Assembly (NCBI GenBank): GCA_944472135.2
Contig: OX235270.1
Span: forward strand, 116,203,842 to 116,267,841
DNA from: Trichobilharzia regenti
Taxonomy: Eukaryota > Platyhelminthes > Trematoda > Strigeidida > Schistosomatidae
Reading direction: 5' to 3'
Length of the DNA stretch: 64,000 bases
Part shown: positions 54,301 to 64,000 of the stretch, piece by piece
Numbering within the stretch: the stretch's first letter is position 1
Layout: each line of letters starts with the position of its first letter
The notes under the pieces: model-generated
Databases searched by the model: none
What the model saw: only the letters and a program-made list of their open reading frames with translations
What the model was told of the DNA's origin: nothing
Program-made: the position numbers and the translations under genes

Positions 54301-57300
54301 AGATGAAAAATCATGAGCCAATGACACGATGTGAAACATATATTTGAGTAAAAAGAAAAATACAAACAACGTAATGACCACGCTTCATTGCACTGTTTAG
54401 GAACTTCCCTAGTCGATTAGCTATGTAAGAATTTTGAGTTTGTCCGAAGCCTACACAGAAAAGAAGTCACTATGCATGCACTACATATATACAGAGAGAG
54501 AGAGAGGAAGCATCACTGTTATCGTTTCGGTACTCCATCGGACTGAGTGGTTAGAACACATACTGAGATTTTGGTATGCACACATAACACCTACTTTAAC
54601 TACCCAAGTTTTTAATCAACGGATATGCGTGGGAGTTTACTTAAACTGATTGGTCGATGACTAAGAATAGAAAGCTAAACAAGAACTAGAATTAAGTGGT
54701 TTGTAAACAAAATATACTTCTTTAGCACTTACACAAAATTCAAAGAGACCCATTAGCTTCTGAAGTCTTGATTCATTTCGACGGATGATATCTTAACGAC
54801 AGAGTCAGGTTTGATAATTCCTATAGCATAGACTCATATTTTTAGATACATTTAACCATCGAGGTGTAAATAAAGTGAAGTGAAGTAAAGCATTGTGAAC
54901 TCTGTTACTGGTAACTACTTCATTTCTATCGTAAGTCGACTTCTAGATGCTTTCTTATTATAATTTACACAAACTGTACACAAATTGAATTATTTCCTAT
55001 GGTTACTGATTACGAATTTCTTTAGGTAGACAATAGTTTCTTCTAATACTACCTTCACTAGACTTTATGTACATGAACTACACTGTTACTAGTCATTTTT
55101 TGAATGAACATTTAGCACCATTAAGAGGATTTAGAAATGAAAGGTTTACAGGGAAGAATTCCTCTGAAAAATATTTCTGCATTCCTAGGCGGCATTCGAT
55201 TCTGTCGATCGAGAGGTACTATGGCAATGTTTGGCTGTGAAAAGAATGCCAAGAAAACACATTGCATTGATCAAGAACACTCTACTCGAACTCATGCAGC
55301 CAGGTGAGAGCCTACGGCAAGTTGTCATCTGAACTGGTGACAACTAGAAGTGACCGTCAGGGATACCCACTACACCTATTTCTATTCAATTTTATCACAG
55401 ATGTACTAATCAACCTAACCCTAACTGACTCCAGCGACTCAGGGATTGGCTTGTTACCAGAGAATAATCTCGTTGACTTAGAATACGCAGAAGATATAGT
55501 CCTTCTAGGTGAAGAAGCTGACAAAATACAGTCTTCTGAACACCCTGAGTTGCAATCTACGAATGTTTGGCATGCGATTCGCTCCCGCCAAATGTAAGAT
55601 GATGTTACAGGACTGGATTACACTGCCTCCTAGTTTAGAAATAGGAAGTTGCATCAGCCCCAAAAGGGTTGATCTGTGACGAAACCTCAGCACGGATACA
55701 GAAGGCTCGTTTCGCATATGCCATTTTACGCCGCCTCTAGCTTAGTAGATATGATATCCGGCTGGCTGTCGACCAAAGGGCGTGTGTACTGCTCAGCAGT
55801 CCGGTCCATCTCCTTTTATGAATGTAAGCGAGACATGGACATTGAGAGTGGAAGACATGAAAAGACTAGCTGTCTCCACCATAGGTAGGTGCCTGCGTTT
55901 TATCTCCCATGTGAAGTGGTATAATAGAGTGAGCAATATTGAGGTTACGCGTCGAGTGCTAGGTGAAGAGGGGAAATCAATCGACGACGCTGTGAAGCAG
56001 CATCTACTGATATGGTTAAGACATGTGTTACGCAAGCCTAGCCATCGCCTTCCTCGACAATGGGTAATGTTAGCTGACATAGGGTCACGTTGGAAAAGAG
56101 CCAGTGGTGGTCAAACCAGAACATATCACCAGTGAATGAAACCCACAACAGTTAGTTTAAGCCACGTAGGGAGATGTAGACTTCCTGGTTGGGGTCCTCG
56201 GGACGGTAAACACGAATGGTTGGAGACAATTCGTGATATGGCTCAAAATCGTTCTCAATGGTGCAGATGCATCTACTCCCTGTGATTTCTAATACCCAAT
56301 AAAACTATATTGTTCTTCGACATTACTATTCTTTTTCCCTCATATGTCTGTTTACTGTCACTACTTTGCATCTGTTTTTACTTTCTTCCCTTGCTTAGTG
56401 TGCTACATGGAGTGTGGCAGCTTGAACTGCTGCACACCGGTGCAAAGTTTTATGTTGAAACCATTCAGTCAGTTTATTCTAAAAATAAATAGGAATAATA
56501 TTCTTTTGAAAATAGAAACTTACAATACGTTTGCGTTTTCGCCATTCATTGATCACTTTGTTATGACCTTCGGATATCTGGCAATTACACATGTACATCA
56601 TAGCAAAATATTAATATTTTATTAACCTGTACTTACAGAATTGCAAAAATGTTACATTTACAAAAGTCACAAAAGTATAGAAACAAATGCAAATCAGTGA
56701 AGAAAACTATTTCACCTGAAAATTAAGACTAATGATCATAGAAGAAAGAGAAGAGATGATTTTACCAATTGGATGATACAATGAGAACTAGGGACCCCTT
56801 GCATTCACGATTTGTTAAAGTATCAATCATTTCAAAAGCAATGATAAATAAGAGTGGTCTATCATATGTAGCCTCACAGACAAAATAAACACATGAAGAG
56901 AACGGATGATGAAAAGTGGTCAGCATGTAATATTCTACAGCAATCAATTTATGATGACCAAAATAACCCTCTAGTTGATGATTAATTAGTACCGAGGGAA
57001 GAGTAAAAAAAACATTAAAGAGATGTTTGTTTAAATGCTGCAACATATACTTCCTATACACATTCACCTGTTACATATAATTCCCAGTCTAGCTTTTGCT
57101 TGAGCCCCAAAATAAAATAGGTATTTGCATTTCAAACTTGTCACTGAAGCTTTAGCTTTATGAATCCAGACAACAAATGACATCAAACAGGCAAGTTTGA
57201 ATATTGTTTTTAACCAACGAACATTCAATAAAAGAAATGGTGGAATTTAGGGGACAAGTGTTTGAGTACAACTTTCTTGATTCTAAGTAAAATACACCTT

Positions 57301-60300
57301 TTAGATTAGACAAAATATAAGTGACAATAGATTGGTATCCAAAAATATGAAAAAGTCTAGTTACCTAAAAGTGTGGATACAGACCTTTCAACTTAAAAAT
57401 AACGTGGAAATATTTAGTCGGATCTAAGTCTATGTGCATAAAATAAAAGCCAAGCCAAGTGAATTTCATATCAGTTACCGATTCTGTCTGTCTGTCTGGA
57501 TTCAACATAGAACTTGGCACCGAAGTGCAGCAGTTCGAGTTGCCACGTTCCAAATAGCACACAGAGGTAGACAAGAAGATGAGTGAAGAGAATCAATACA
57601 GTCTGACAAGTATAAGAGTGAAACAGAATGGGAAGGAATATGAAAGATTACAGAGACTGAATACATCTGCGCTGGCCATTGACAACGATTTTGAGCCATG
57701 TCACCTATTGTCTCCAGCCATTGATTCCTAGAGTCCCGAGGCCCCCAACCCGGGAGTCTGCATCTCCCTACCTGACTCACTTTAACTGTCAAGGATTTCA
57801 TGGATTGATGAGGCCATGTTTTTGTTTGGCCACCACTGGCTCTTTTCCAACCTGCACCTATATCAGCTAGCAATGCCCGTCGGGGGAGGCGGTGGTTAGG
57901 CATGCGCACCACCTGACCTAGCCATCTTAGTCTATGTAACTTTATAGCCTCGTCGATTGATTTTCCCTCTTTGCCCAACACTCTACGCCTAACGTCAACA
58001 TTACTTACCTTATTAAACCACCTAACGTGAGACAGAGATCGCAGACATCTATGATCGAAAGCAGTCAACCTTTTCATGTCTTCAACTCGTATTGGCCATG
58101 TTTCAGAGCCATAGAGAAGGACGGAGCGAACTGATGAGCAGTACACACGTCCCTTGGTTGATAACCGGATGTCACGCCTACGCCAGAGATGGCGTAAGTC
58201 AGCGAAAGCAGCTCGAGCTTTTCGGATCCGTGCTGAGATTTCATCGCCAATCAGTCCGTTGGTGCTAATACAATTACCGATTCAATTAGTGGGCGACAAA
58301 AGTGAGATGGAAAATACACTAGCGATTGGTAATTCCAGACAACTATTCAGGCTCATTTTGGGAATCAACTGTAGAAATAAAATGGTAAGGGAAACGATTT
58401 CCGATATGAACAGTACTTTACCTCTCAGGATAAAAGACTGGAAGGTTGGAAGGAACACCGTGAGGATAAATCAGACTGGCCTACACGCACGGTAAATTTA
58501 CCCAGAACCCTATATCTATCTGAATGGGATGTAGCATCGGTCCTCGAACTGTAATTGAGGTTGCAAAAGTTGTCTCTAAGGTAAAACGAGACAGAGCAGC
58601 CTGGTCTAATAGTATGATTAGAGGTGTTTAAGGATCGTAGTGATGAACTACGAACTAGGTTACCTAAGATATTAAGTAATGTGTGAGGTTTCGAGATAGT
58701 CCTGCTGAACTAGTGCATATCAATGATGATTCCAGTACATAAAATCCTGTGATAATCATAGGACGATCAGCATGACTCACACAGTATCTAAAATCCTAGG
58801 TTCCATAATCCTGCGTTTACTAAGTGATTCTCAAGAGAAACAAACCTGTGAAAACCAAGTAAGCTTTAGGCTCAGAATGTTTGAATCACACTTCACCCTT
58901 CGGCAGAACCTGGAAAATAGGCATACCCACCAAAATCCAACACTTATTATGTTCCCTGACTCCGTCGATCGAGAGTAGCTGTGGAAATATCTAGCTATGA
59001 AGGAGTTTCCGAGAAAGTATTAATCAAGGTACCTCAATTTTTTCAGCAGTGCAACAGCTTATTTCCTATGTAAAGCAATGTGGTATGGTTGTGCATGACA
59101 TGGGCAGTGTTATCTGATGTAGGAGTTAGCAGTCAAATCAAAGTGGCGTCAAACTGTGAAGTCTCTGCCCGCTGATTTGAGACAAGTAGTAAGGTGAAGA
59201 TGGCTGGAAACCCTTAGTGACATGACCCAAAATCGTCCTTAGTAGCACAGATGCAGCACATTTCTATGTTGAGAAGTCGGACGTTCACAAAATAATAAAA
59301 ACGCAACTTTAATGAAACACCAAAACATACTTTATGAGAATAGATAAAAGTTGTTTGAAGACTCACCGATTTTAAATCAGATTCCGTAATACGTGGTCCG
59401 TTGGATTTTAGAGTGTTTACTTCAGCTTTTATTTTGTTAAGCTGTACGGAAAAGTTGAAAATTAGATACAAAAAGTTTGCAAAACTTTTATAATCCAAAT
59501 AAGTGTTAGTTTCTACGTTGGATGCAGAATACCACCACAATATATCTCTGAAGAGAAAGCATTAATGCTGAGAAAAATGCTTGAAAATATAGATGCCACT
59601 GTATTACTTATTCCGAATACTAAATACTGCGCACTTATTATTGAAAAAGTTCAACGACTATCGGAGTATGATTTCAAAAATCATTCAAAAATAATCTAAA
59701 CATGATTTCCTGAGTTATTACTACTCAAAAGGAAGCTCTGGCTCATCAAGACAGATTATTTAACTCTATGAGGGAGATTTTAGCAAGGGGTGAAATAATG
59801 CCGTTAAGATAATCTAATTATTGCTCATCCAACAGAATATAAAGTCGATAAATGATTATAACACTCCGGGTAGAACTAATTCCCTAAAATTCGCAGTTGA
59901 TCAGCATTCAGTTACTGAATAGTATTACTGAGGCAGCGGTGACAAACCTTAGGTCAAAGGGGCAATGATCTTCGTGAAACACTTTAATTAAAAATGCAAA
60001 AGCTGCAAACTCAGAAATAACAGCTAATTATATTTGCAAATTTAGCGAGCGAATGGAAGGGAAAATGATTAAAAATCACTGATATATTAAACGCACAATG
60101 CACTTCGGGTTGGTATACAGCACGGAAAACAATTCATCCTTTTCTTTGAAGTAATTTATCCACAACAGAAATGCGATAGAAAATATAATTGTAGCTAAAT
60201 ATGACTCGATTTTGAAGCAAATCAACCTATCTCAATGTGGTTAAACCAAGACTTGAGGCTTACAGTATGACTCCTGAAAAGACATTACAAGCCCAAACTG

Positions 60301-61051
60301 TACTGAAATACACTACCGGCTTTAAAACCACTAGAATCCCAGGTAAAGGAGTAGCGACCCATATAGGTGATGCACTTCTAACATAAAAAGGTCACTTTGT
60401 GTTCATAAATGACCTGCAGCTTAGTTATTACAAGAAAATTCAGGCACTGGGTAGAACACTCGAAAAGTGAAACAGAAGCTTGAGTTAAAGAACGTCTGAG
60501 AATGAAAAAATTATTTCCAAAGCGCACTTACCTGGTCATTTACTTGAATTAGCTCTGCTTCTGCTTCCTCTTTTGTAAGATCAGAAGTCACTTTTTTCAG
60601 TTCTAAGAAGAATATAGGTATTAATGCCCATTACCGTCAGCAGCATTCTTAAGCTTTTTTTGTTCTTCCGCCAGCAAAGATGAAAGGTTTGCACATTCAG
60701 CCTCCATTTTCTTAATCTCACTCTCATCGAAAGAAGGTAACTTCGTCTGTAAGAAACGATAAAACTGTAACCATTGCGATAACCTGGTCATACACATAGA
60801 CCTTTTGTTTGCCATAAGCCTTCTCTTTAATTAAGCTTTCTGAGGCAAGCTCATCTAATGCCTTGGATATAGCCTAAGGAACTCAGTCATTTGAAATATG
60901 TATAGCTACAGTCTTCCCATGATTCTTTAATACGCCACAAACATCAACAATACTGAATGGCCTGTTCTCCTTCTCAAAAAAACTCAGAACATCACCTATA
61001 TAAATGAAAAAAAAGAAACCGGATAAAACCTTTGCAAGAGCCGTTAGACAT
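48395..61051 (-). CDS. PSMC3IP: HOP2/PSMC3IP-like homologous-pairing protein, nine exons
   Basis: Exons, 5' to 3' on the minus strand: 61030-61051, 60910-60995, 60784-60873, 60635-60746, 60532-60602, 59367-59441, 56524-56577, 50091-50150, 48395-48448. They sum to 624 nt, keep one frame, all have GT-AG introns, and encode 207 residues plus stop (human protein 217). HOP2 hallmarks include [14 protein letters not shown] near the N terminus, [12 protein letters not shown] ending the winged helix (to about 66), a Glu/Lys-rich coiled coil (about 75-140), NEWRKRKR (163-170), EGYPSSKKQ (180-188) and IGIETDED close to the end. HOP2 works with MND1 to help RAD51/DMC1 pair homologous DNA in meiosis; that role is from the family. 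The first four introns are 34, 36, 37 and 32 nt and the last four 1090, 2789, 6373 and 1642 nt. Partner genes are not in the window. Confidence 0.9.
48449..50090 (-). other. HOP2-like intron 8, with possible gag remnant
   Basis: Intron of 1642 nt. On the plus strand about 48670-48780 reads [20 protein letters not shown] and IRTRLLEGL, which resembles Gag of some LTR retrotransposons. The frame is then broken. I regard this as weak. Confidence 0.3.
50518..50580 (+). repeat. tRNA-like fragment
   Basis: GTGGTCAATAGGTC followed by GAGTTCGAAACTCACC looks like degenerate A and B boxes of a tRNA-derived SINE. Too short and divergent to assign a family. Confidence 0.35.
50893..54035 (-). mobile_element. 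RTE-type LINE (family A), near full length, frameshifted
   Basis: About 3.1 kb inside HOP2-like intron 7, same strand as the gene. The 5' end lies near 54035 and the 3' end is GAAGCCCTATGTTCCACTGG then AATAATAATAC. Order: apurinic-like endonuclease ([25 protein letters not shown], then [11 protein letters not shown] and VGSDHYLV), a linker, RT ([37 protein letters not shown]) and C-terminal [17 protein letters not shown]. One ORF with endonuclease then RT, plus a short tandem tail, is the RTE plan; SR2/SjR2 are the schistosome relatives. Confidence 0.9.
50945..53992 (-). pseudogene. RTE LINE endonuclease-RT pseudogene
   Basis: The single ORF is split into 53992-53765 (endonuclease start), 53720-52491 (409 codons, endonuclease plus linker), 52614-52426, 52269-51742 (RT), 51663-51253 and 51343-50945. 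At least five frameshifts separate them. The FADD catalytic box falls in a broken part (about 51740-51780). Not functional, but the longest local reference for the family. Confidence 0.85.
54050..54190 (-). mobile_element. RTE-tailed SINE, degenerate
   Basis: Minus-strand AAAGAGGAAGGTTTGGGGCG and AAACTTAACCATATCGCTAC resemble the middle and end of the SINE at 43640-43858. It lies right beside the 5' end of the full-length LINE. The tRNA-like head is largely lost. Confidence 0.4.
54191..55149. other. HOP2-like intron 7, anonymous part
   Basis: No element recognised except a short (GA)n run at about 54494-54512. Intronic to the HOP2-like gene. Confidence 0.5.
55150..56470 (+). mobile_element. 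LINE family B copy, 5'-truncated
   Basis: Plus strand (antisense to the host gene). Residues include AFDSVDRE near the start, then [20 protein letters not shown] (RT box, D to E change in the catalytic pair), [11 protein letters not shown] and [20 protein letters not shown]. The 3' region with GTGCTACATGGAGTGTGGC ends near 56470, only about 54 bp from HOP2-like exon 7 (56524-56577). Several frameshifts; inactive. Confidence 0.8.
57480..58262 (-). mobile_element. LINE family B 3' fragment, minus strand
   Basis: Frame 58146-57502 (214 codons) contains [57 protein letters not shown] and [20 protein letters not shown]. Upstream residues to 58250 ([19 protein letters not shown]) continue the family. 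RT core is missing. Located in HOP2-like intron 6. Confidence 0.8.
58500..59265 (+). pseudogene. LINE family B remnant, plus strand
   Basis: [14 protein letters not shown] (about 58785-58826) and PDSVDRE (about 58957-58977) are RT motifs. The tail near 59210 ([12 protein letters not shown]) matches the family end in broken frames. It ends about 100 bp from HOP2-like exon 6. Confidence 0.55.
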
Positions 61052-63374
61052 TTCCCCAGAAAACTTAGGCGCTTGAATTGTGTTTAACAGATGCGCGCAA
61101 ACATTGCAAAACGCGCCATGGGATTGAATACCATTGTATTGATGAAGACTAAGAAATGCAGGTATAATCATTAACTTGAAAAACCTCTTCTAATCGGTGA
61201 AACCTTGCCTCAGTGTATTTGTAAAGGTTAGAGGTACTAGTGGCAAGCTTAATTTTCATGGTCAGTGACATTGCTCGGCAGTCACAACAAATTCGCAAGC
61301 TGTGAAATAAATCGTGATCCAGAAATTACACACTTCCAGGTGGATATTCATCACAGTTCACACTGGAAACTGAAATCATTTCGATCGCAATACGTAATAC
61401 GCTTCATACTATAAACAGCAATCAAGAAAGCTACATAGATGCATGATGTGGAATCAAGCTACAATTTAAAAAATAAGACGTTATATACAATGGGTTAACT
61501 AATGTAAGTGGTCGCACACCACTGATGTCATCTAGAAGTGCCTCCTAGATGAAAGGTTAGGTTTCTCGTTTTGGTCTGAGCTTATTAAAGGTGAATCCAG
61601 TGTAACTCAGCTCAGAAAGTCAAATTATTCAAAACCCCTGGTATTCTGACTGGTAAACCCTTAAAAGAGTGATCAGTTAGATTTGAAAAGTATTTTTTGA
61701 TCGCCACACATCTGTGACCACTGTTAGCCTGCTTGTTTGTTAGTCTTTTGTTTTAGCATAAGAAAATGAGGTAAAAATTGTAATGGCAATAAAGTGAATA
61801 CGCGGAAAACTGTTTAATAGACAGATGCATATGTAGTGGTAAATAACTCCACAAGATTATTAGCACGAGTCATCCTTCATCACTCAATAAGTTTGCTCGC
61901 CAAGCTAGAGGCTCGCTATCACGCATCTTTTCCATTTGTCACTCTGTCCTGGTTAGTCCAGTCTCTTGCCAGCCGAGTAATCACCATCACTTCACCATCC
62001 TTATCTAGAAATCTAACCCGTGTTTTGCACGGTTGTTCTGATAGTTTCATATGCCCAGGTCTGAACAGTAAAAGTACCATAGGAGTTGGAGGATAAGAGC
62101 TTGTGCTTGTATGTAGCTAACCTTGAGCAAGTATTAACATTTGTTCATCACCTAAACACTTAACCCAAAGCAGATAAAAATCTTATTTGGGTTAGGTGTT
62201 AAGCAATTCTTCGAAGACTACCATTATCAAGCTTATGTTTATGTGGCTCAATTCGCCTATCACATTGCAAGCAGTGTTCGGATCTCTTCCCAGCTGGTGC
62301 TAGCTAACTGTAAAGACTACAACCCTCTACTGTGTGTCCTATTACGAAGGTCCCCTCCCTCTTTCTAGCATTGTTTTGCAGCTGCTCTAAGAAACTGGAG
62401 TTTCTTCCTTCAAGCGTTGAGGCAAAATTCTGTGGACCTCTGTCTGGCACAGAAAGATTTTGTTTTAAAGTCTCAGGAAATCTCCTTCATTCATAAACCA
62501 AGCCATCTACAAATGATTTGCAGCATGGTATTAGCCGTTGCTAGGTTCTGCAAATGGCTCTACTGATCATCTAGGTTCTGCGTTAGGATGATACCTAGTT
62601 CATGCTGTGAATTTTGCTCAGAACAGTATACAGTAACAGTCCTATTTTTGGTGTTGAGGTTCTAAATGGAAAAAATTACCGATTTCTGAGCATGGAAGAC
62701 ATTCCATAAACTTTTGTCATCTTCCTGCATCCTCATGTATGCCTGAATTTTGACGGTGTAGGGTCTCTGCACCATAGGAAGCTGTGGTCATTCAGAGGCA
62801 GTAGGCGATCAAGAAACTCAGAAAGATAGCCAAGTAAGAACCATATATATGATCTGTAAGGATCTCTTTATCTACTGAACGATACTAAATGATGAACACC
62901 CTGTGTTTGACTATGCTTTCACGCTTCACTTTCTCACCAGCGCGTCTTCCTAGTAAATGGTGAAACTACACAAGCACATTATACATACCATTAGCATCTT
63001 ACCCGAGTGATTATTCTGATGAAAGTCTGCAACTAAAATAGATCAATCTCTACTCATGATTAAATAGTCAGTAGAACAACTAAATCTCGTCTTTCCAACT
63101 CATATCATTAATAGGTAAAACGTTTTTCTTTCTTTTCCTTTTCTCTTTTTTGTTCTTATGTGCTGCTTTGTTTCTGTCTTCCTTGCAAACTCTATTTAAA
63201 GCAGTCTTCTTGTTCTTTCATACTCTGTATATCTCGACCTCTTTGTTATCGCTTAAGCCAGTAAATATGTTGGTATCTACTTCTCTAACACCTTCAAACA
63301 CTCTGTTCAATTTTGGCTTTGCCACCGACATGCTAATATGCTGTTGTCAAAAGTAACCCAGATTACCCTTAATC
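61052..63374. other. Region upstream of the HOP2-like gene, mostly anonymous
   Basis: No second gene is supported. I see no defined promoter element upstream of 61051. Minus-strand sequence near 62700-62830 loosely resembles a LINE C-terminal region (YGAETLHRQ-like), and the open frame at 61836-62096 has no recognisable motif. Confidence 0.4.
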
Positions 63375-63845
63375 TATATAGGATTTTATTTATGGTCGAT
63401 GTACTAAGTGGATACAATACTGTTTTAGAGGTTGACGGTATAGACGTTCGCGAACAGTACTGGGTATATTAACACAAGATCTTATACCAACAACTTCTAG
63501 CTTATTTTATTCTCGCGTACCAAATGCAAAGCAAAAGACTACAATCGGTTGTCCAAATTACGATACATATTTCGGAACCAAATCGCGGATTGAAGCGGAA
63601 GCTAAGCTAGATAGTTATCGTGCACGACAGTGGCACGACGGAGTACCAAATAGCGGGGATGCTTGACCGAAAACCTTCAGCTAAACAAGTCGACTTAAAC
63701 ACCAAGGGTCAGCATCCAATGTTCACTGATGATTCTTATGGTCAATAATTTCGGGGAATTATTTACATCTACACTGTAATAAAATGCTGAGAATTCCATT
63801 CTGTATCACAAGTACTGTTTTGGAATAAAGCAAATTATTATTGTT
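63375..63845 (+). repeat. Dispersed LINE-like 3' end, split by an insertion
   Basis: 63375-63423 matches 7893-7936 loosely (GTACTAAGTGGATACAATACT), and 63778-63845 matches 7943-8008 almost exactly (AAAATGCTGAGAATTCCATT onward). The stretch between is absent from the other copy. Confidence 0.55.
63424..63772. mobile_element. Possible solo LTR or short insertion
   Basis: 349 bp present here and absent from the related copy at 7885-8008. It is flanked by ACTGT at 63419-63423 and 63773-63777, a possible 5 bp duplication. No coding sequence. The length and short duplication fit a solo LTR, but clear TG...CA ends are not seen at these boundaries. Confidence 0.4.
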
Positions 63846-64000
63846 GTTATTAAGTGTTTTTGTACTGATTAGGGTTAAACGAATTAGGTATCACGACTAC
63901 TTATTTCTATAAGGTCCAGAAGGACTTCATTTAGAGCTACATATCTCTGAATATGTGGGGTTGAATTTCCTGTCTGTCAGAGATAGAAGTGAAGGTGAAG

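Noticed and set aside
57682..57870. Plus-strand frame within the minus-strand LINE fragment
   Set aside because: Shadow of the family B reading frame.
60621..60815. Stand-alone 64-residue protein
   Set aside because: It reads through the 37 nt intron and into the 32 nt intron of the HOP2-like gene; the splice model gives a better family match.
61836..62096. 86-residue open frame as a host gene
   Set aside because: No motif, no splice context, and both strands show similar open stretches in this region.

Overview
The window looks like animal nuclear DNA from a blood fluke (Schistosoma or a close relative). It is AT-rich, packed with retroelements, and carries Sm-alpha-like hammerhead ribozyme sequences, Penelope-like elements with GIY-YIG endonuclease remnants and RTE-type LINEs. 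It also holds a gene with 32-37 nt introns at its 5' end and kilobase introns at its 3' end, an architecture known from schistosomes. I see no bacterial, viral or organellar genes and no CRISPR array. Species was not determined.

The one host gene I can assemble completely is on the minus strand, 61051 down to 48395: nine exons giving a 207-residue HOP2/PSMC3IP-like meiotic recombination protein. Its large introns contain an almost complete but frameshifted RTE LINE (50893-54035) and three copies of a second LINE family. Two other stretches (9006-9142 plus, 16206-16441 minus) may be single exons of unrecognised genes.

Layout. 1-3300: anonymous AT-rich DNA with a foldback and a (TA)n tract. 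3310-5330: a decayed Penelope-like element split by a 634 bp GC-rich retroposon with a (GGTAA)n tail. 5437-7185: tRNA-headed hammerhead SINEs as a palindrome and as a 400 bp-period tandem, then an inverted-repeat element. 7470-18250: scattered SINEs, LINE pieces and anonymous DNA. 18330-20520: a second Penelope-like element with a nested insertion. 20931-25205: an inverted-repeat element, another palindromic hammerhead SINE pair, and three RTE LINE fragments, one hit by a SINE. 28546-37193: a Ty3/gypsy LTR retrotransposon in perfect tandem (LTR-body-LTR-body-LTR, period exactly 4167 bp) with intact 1279-residue Gag-Pol frames. 38336-45000: a second inverted-repeat element, LINE and SINE copies, and two Sm-alpha-like hammerhead relics. 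48395-61051: the HOP2-like gene. 61052-64000: mostly anonymous, with a possible solo LTR at 63424-63772.

The most interesting signal is the tRNA-derived SINE whose 3' part folds as a minimal hammerhead: stem I GTACTG/CAGTAC, core CTGAGGA, stem II GTCC/GGAC, GAAA, palindromic ACAGCTGT stem III, and a GTC cleavage site. The core is intact in three copies and mutated in others. Two loci keep tandem arrays with a 399-400 bp period, as expected if multimeric or circular self-cleaving RNAs were retroposed. A separate SINE family shares its 3' tail with the local RTE LINE, suggesting a SINE-LINE partnership.
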